From: an uncultured Oscillospiraceae bacterium
GTDB taxonomy: Bacteria > Bacillota > Clostridia > Oscillospirales > Oscillospiraceae
Assembly: GCA_934635545.1 (NCBI GenBank)
Contig: CAKTZN010000095.1
Location: 1-6,713 of the forward strand
Length of the DNA: 6,713 nt
Direction: 5' to 3'
Below, piece by piece: positions 6,333 through 6,713 of this stretch. The translations under genes and the position numbers were made by a program. The first letter of the stretch is position 1, and each line of letters starts with the position of its first letter. Under the pieces are notes generated by a model, which was given only the letters and a program-made list of their open reading frames with translations, was not told the origin of the DNA and made no database searches.

Positions 6333-6713
6333 GCGGAAGCATCAACATCGACCAACTGGCGGACGCCGTGATGGGCGCGCTAGAAGAATACCGGGACGTG
6401 ACGCTGGACGTTATGAAGGAGGCTGTGGATAAAGTGGCCAGGGAGACCGTGGCCGAGGTCCGCAGCGATATCCCTGCGGCTGGCATCGGTGGCACGGGCG
6501 ACTATCGGAAAAGCTGGGCGTCCAAGCGGGATGCCGGGGCGCGCGGGCGGTACGCCTACGCGAAGGTCGTGTACGCCAAAGCGCCCCACTACCGGCTGAC
6601 GCACCTGCTGGAGAAGGGACATGATCTGATCGTCCGGAAAAAGCCGCTGGGCCGCGTCAAGGCGTTTGTCCACATCCGGCCGGCGGCGGACGCCGCGGCC
6701 GACAAACTGGAAC
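6329..6713 (+). CDS. HK97-gp10-like neck/tail-completion protein, cut off at the window edge
   Basis: An open frame starts at ATG 6329 and runs without a stop through the last base, giving 128 codons so far. The N-terminus is helical (SINIDQLADAVMG, then VDKVARETVAEVRSDIP). The middle carries YRKSWASKRD and YAYAKVVYAKAPHYRLTHLLEKG, and the end so far is VKAFVHIRPAADAA. The order 'S-W-x-x-k-...-v-x-y-x-...-Y-r-L-t-H-L-L-E-x-G-H-...-H-I-x-P-A' is the signature of HK97 gp10-family proteins, which act at the head-tail junction or as tail completion/terminator factors. Family length is about 120-150, so only a few residues are probably missing. It is coupled to the preceding gene by ATGA. A GAGG directly abuts the ATG and only a weak AAGGG lies further upstream, so it may depend on upstream translation. 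Confidence 0.88.
   Translation, partial: MSGSINIDQLADAVMGALEEYRDVTLDVMKEAVDKVARETVAEVRSDIPAAGIGGTGDYRKSWASKRDAGARGRYAYAKVVYAKAPHYRLTHLLEKGHDLIVRKKPLGRVKAFVHIRPAADAAADKLE

Overview
The window is one continuous, plus-strand block of tailed-phage (Caudoviricetes) head genes in the HK97-type order: terminase small subunit, terminase large subunit, portal, prohead protease, major capsid protein, head-tail connector, head closure protein, and the start of an HK97-gp10-like protein cut off by the right edge. Everything reads left to right. Most genes overlap or nearly touch, so this is a single late-operon segment of a prophage or free phage. Nothing here shows whether it is integrated: there is no integrase, attachment site or host gene.

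The host is probably a high-GC member of the Bacillota, such as a gut Clostridia/Oscillospiraceae lineage. This is inferred from strong AGGAGG-type ribosome binding sites before several genes, GTG starts behind good Shine-Dalgarno sequences, G/C-rich third codon positions, and the general resemblance of the proteins to Firmicutes siphophage head modules. No host marker is present, so this placement is tentative.

Layout: 1-46 is a short leader or the end of an unseen upstream gene. 47-409 and 406-2217 encode the packaging motor. 2221-3390 encodes the portal through which DNA enters. 3377-3964 encodes the maturation protease. 3957-5678 encodes the capsid protein, which carries its own scaffolding-like N-terminal delta domain. 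5679-5755 is the only real intergenic gap and holds a strong 13-bp hairpin. 5756-6025, 6018-6332 and 6329 to the end encode neck and head-completion proteins. Together these genes cover procapsid assembly, scaffold removal, DNA packaging and sealing of the head for tail attachment.

I found no defence system, RNA gene, CRISPR array, insertion sequence or clearly new system. The points most worth a second look are a non-canonical Walker A sequence in the terminase (Val where Gly is expected), a roughly 110-residue extra C-terminal region on the capsid protein that may be a decoration domain, the hairpin after the capsid gene, and an abrupt switch in arginine codon use in the capsid gene.
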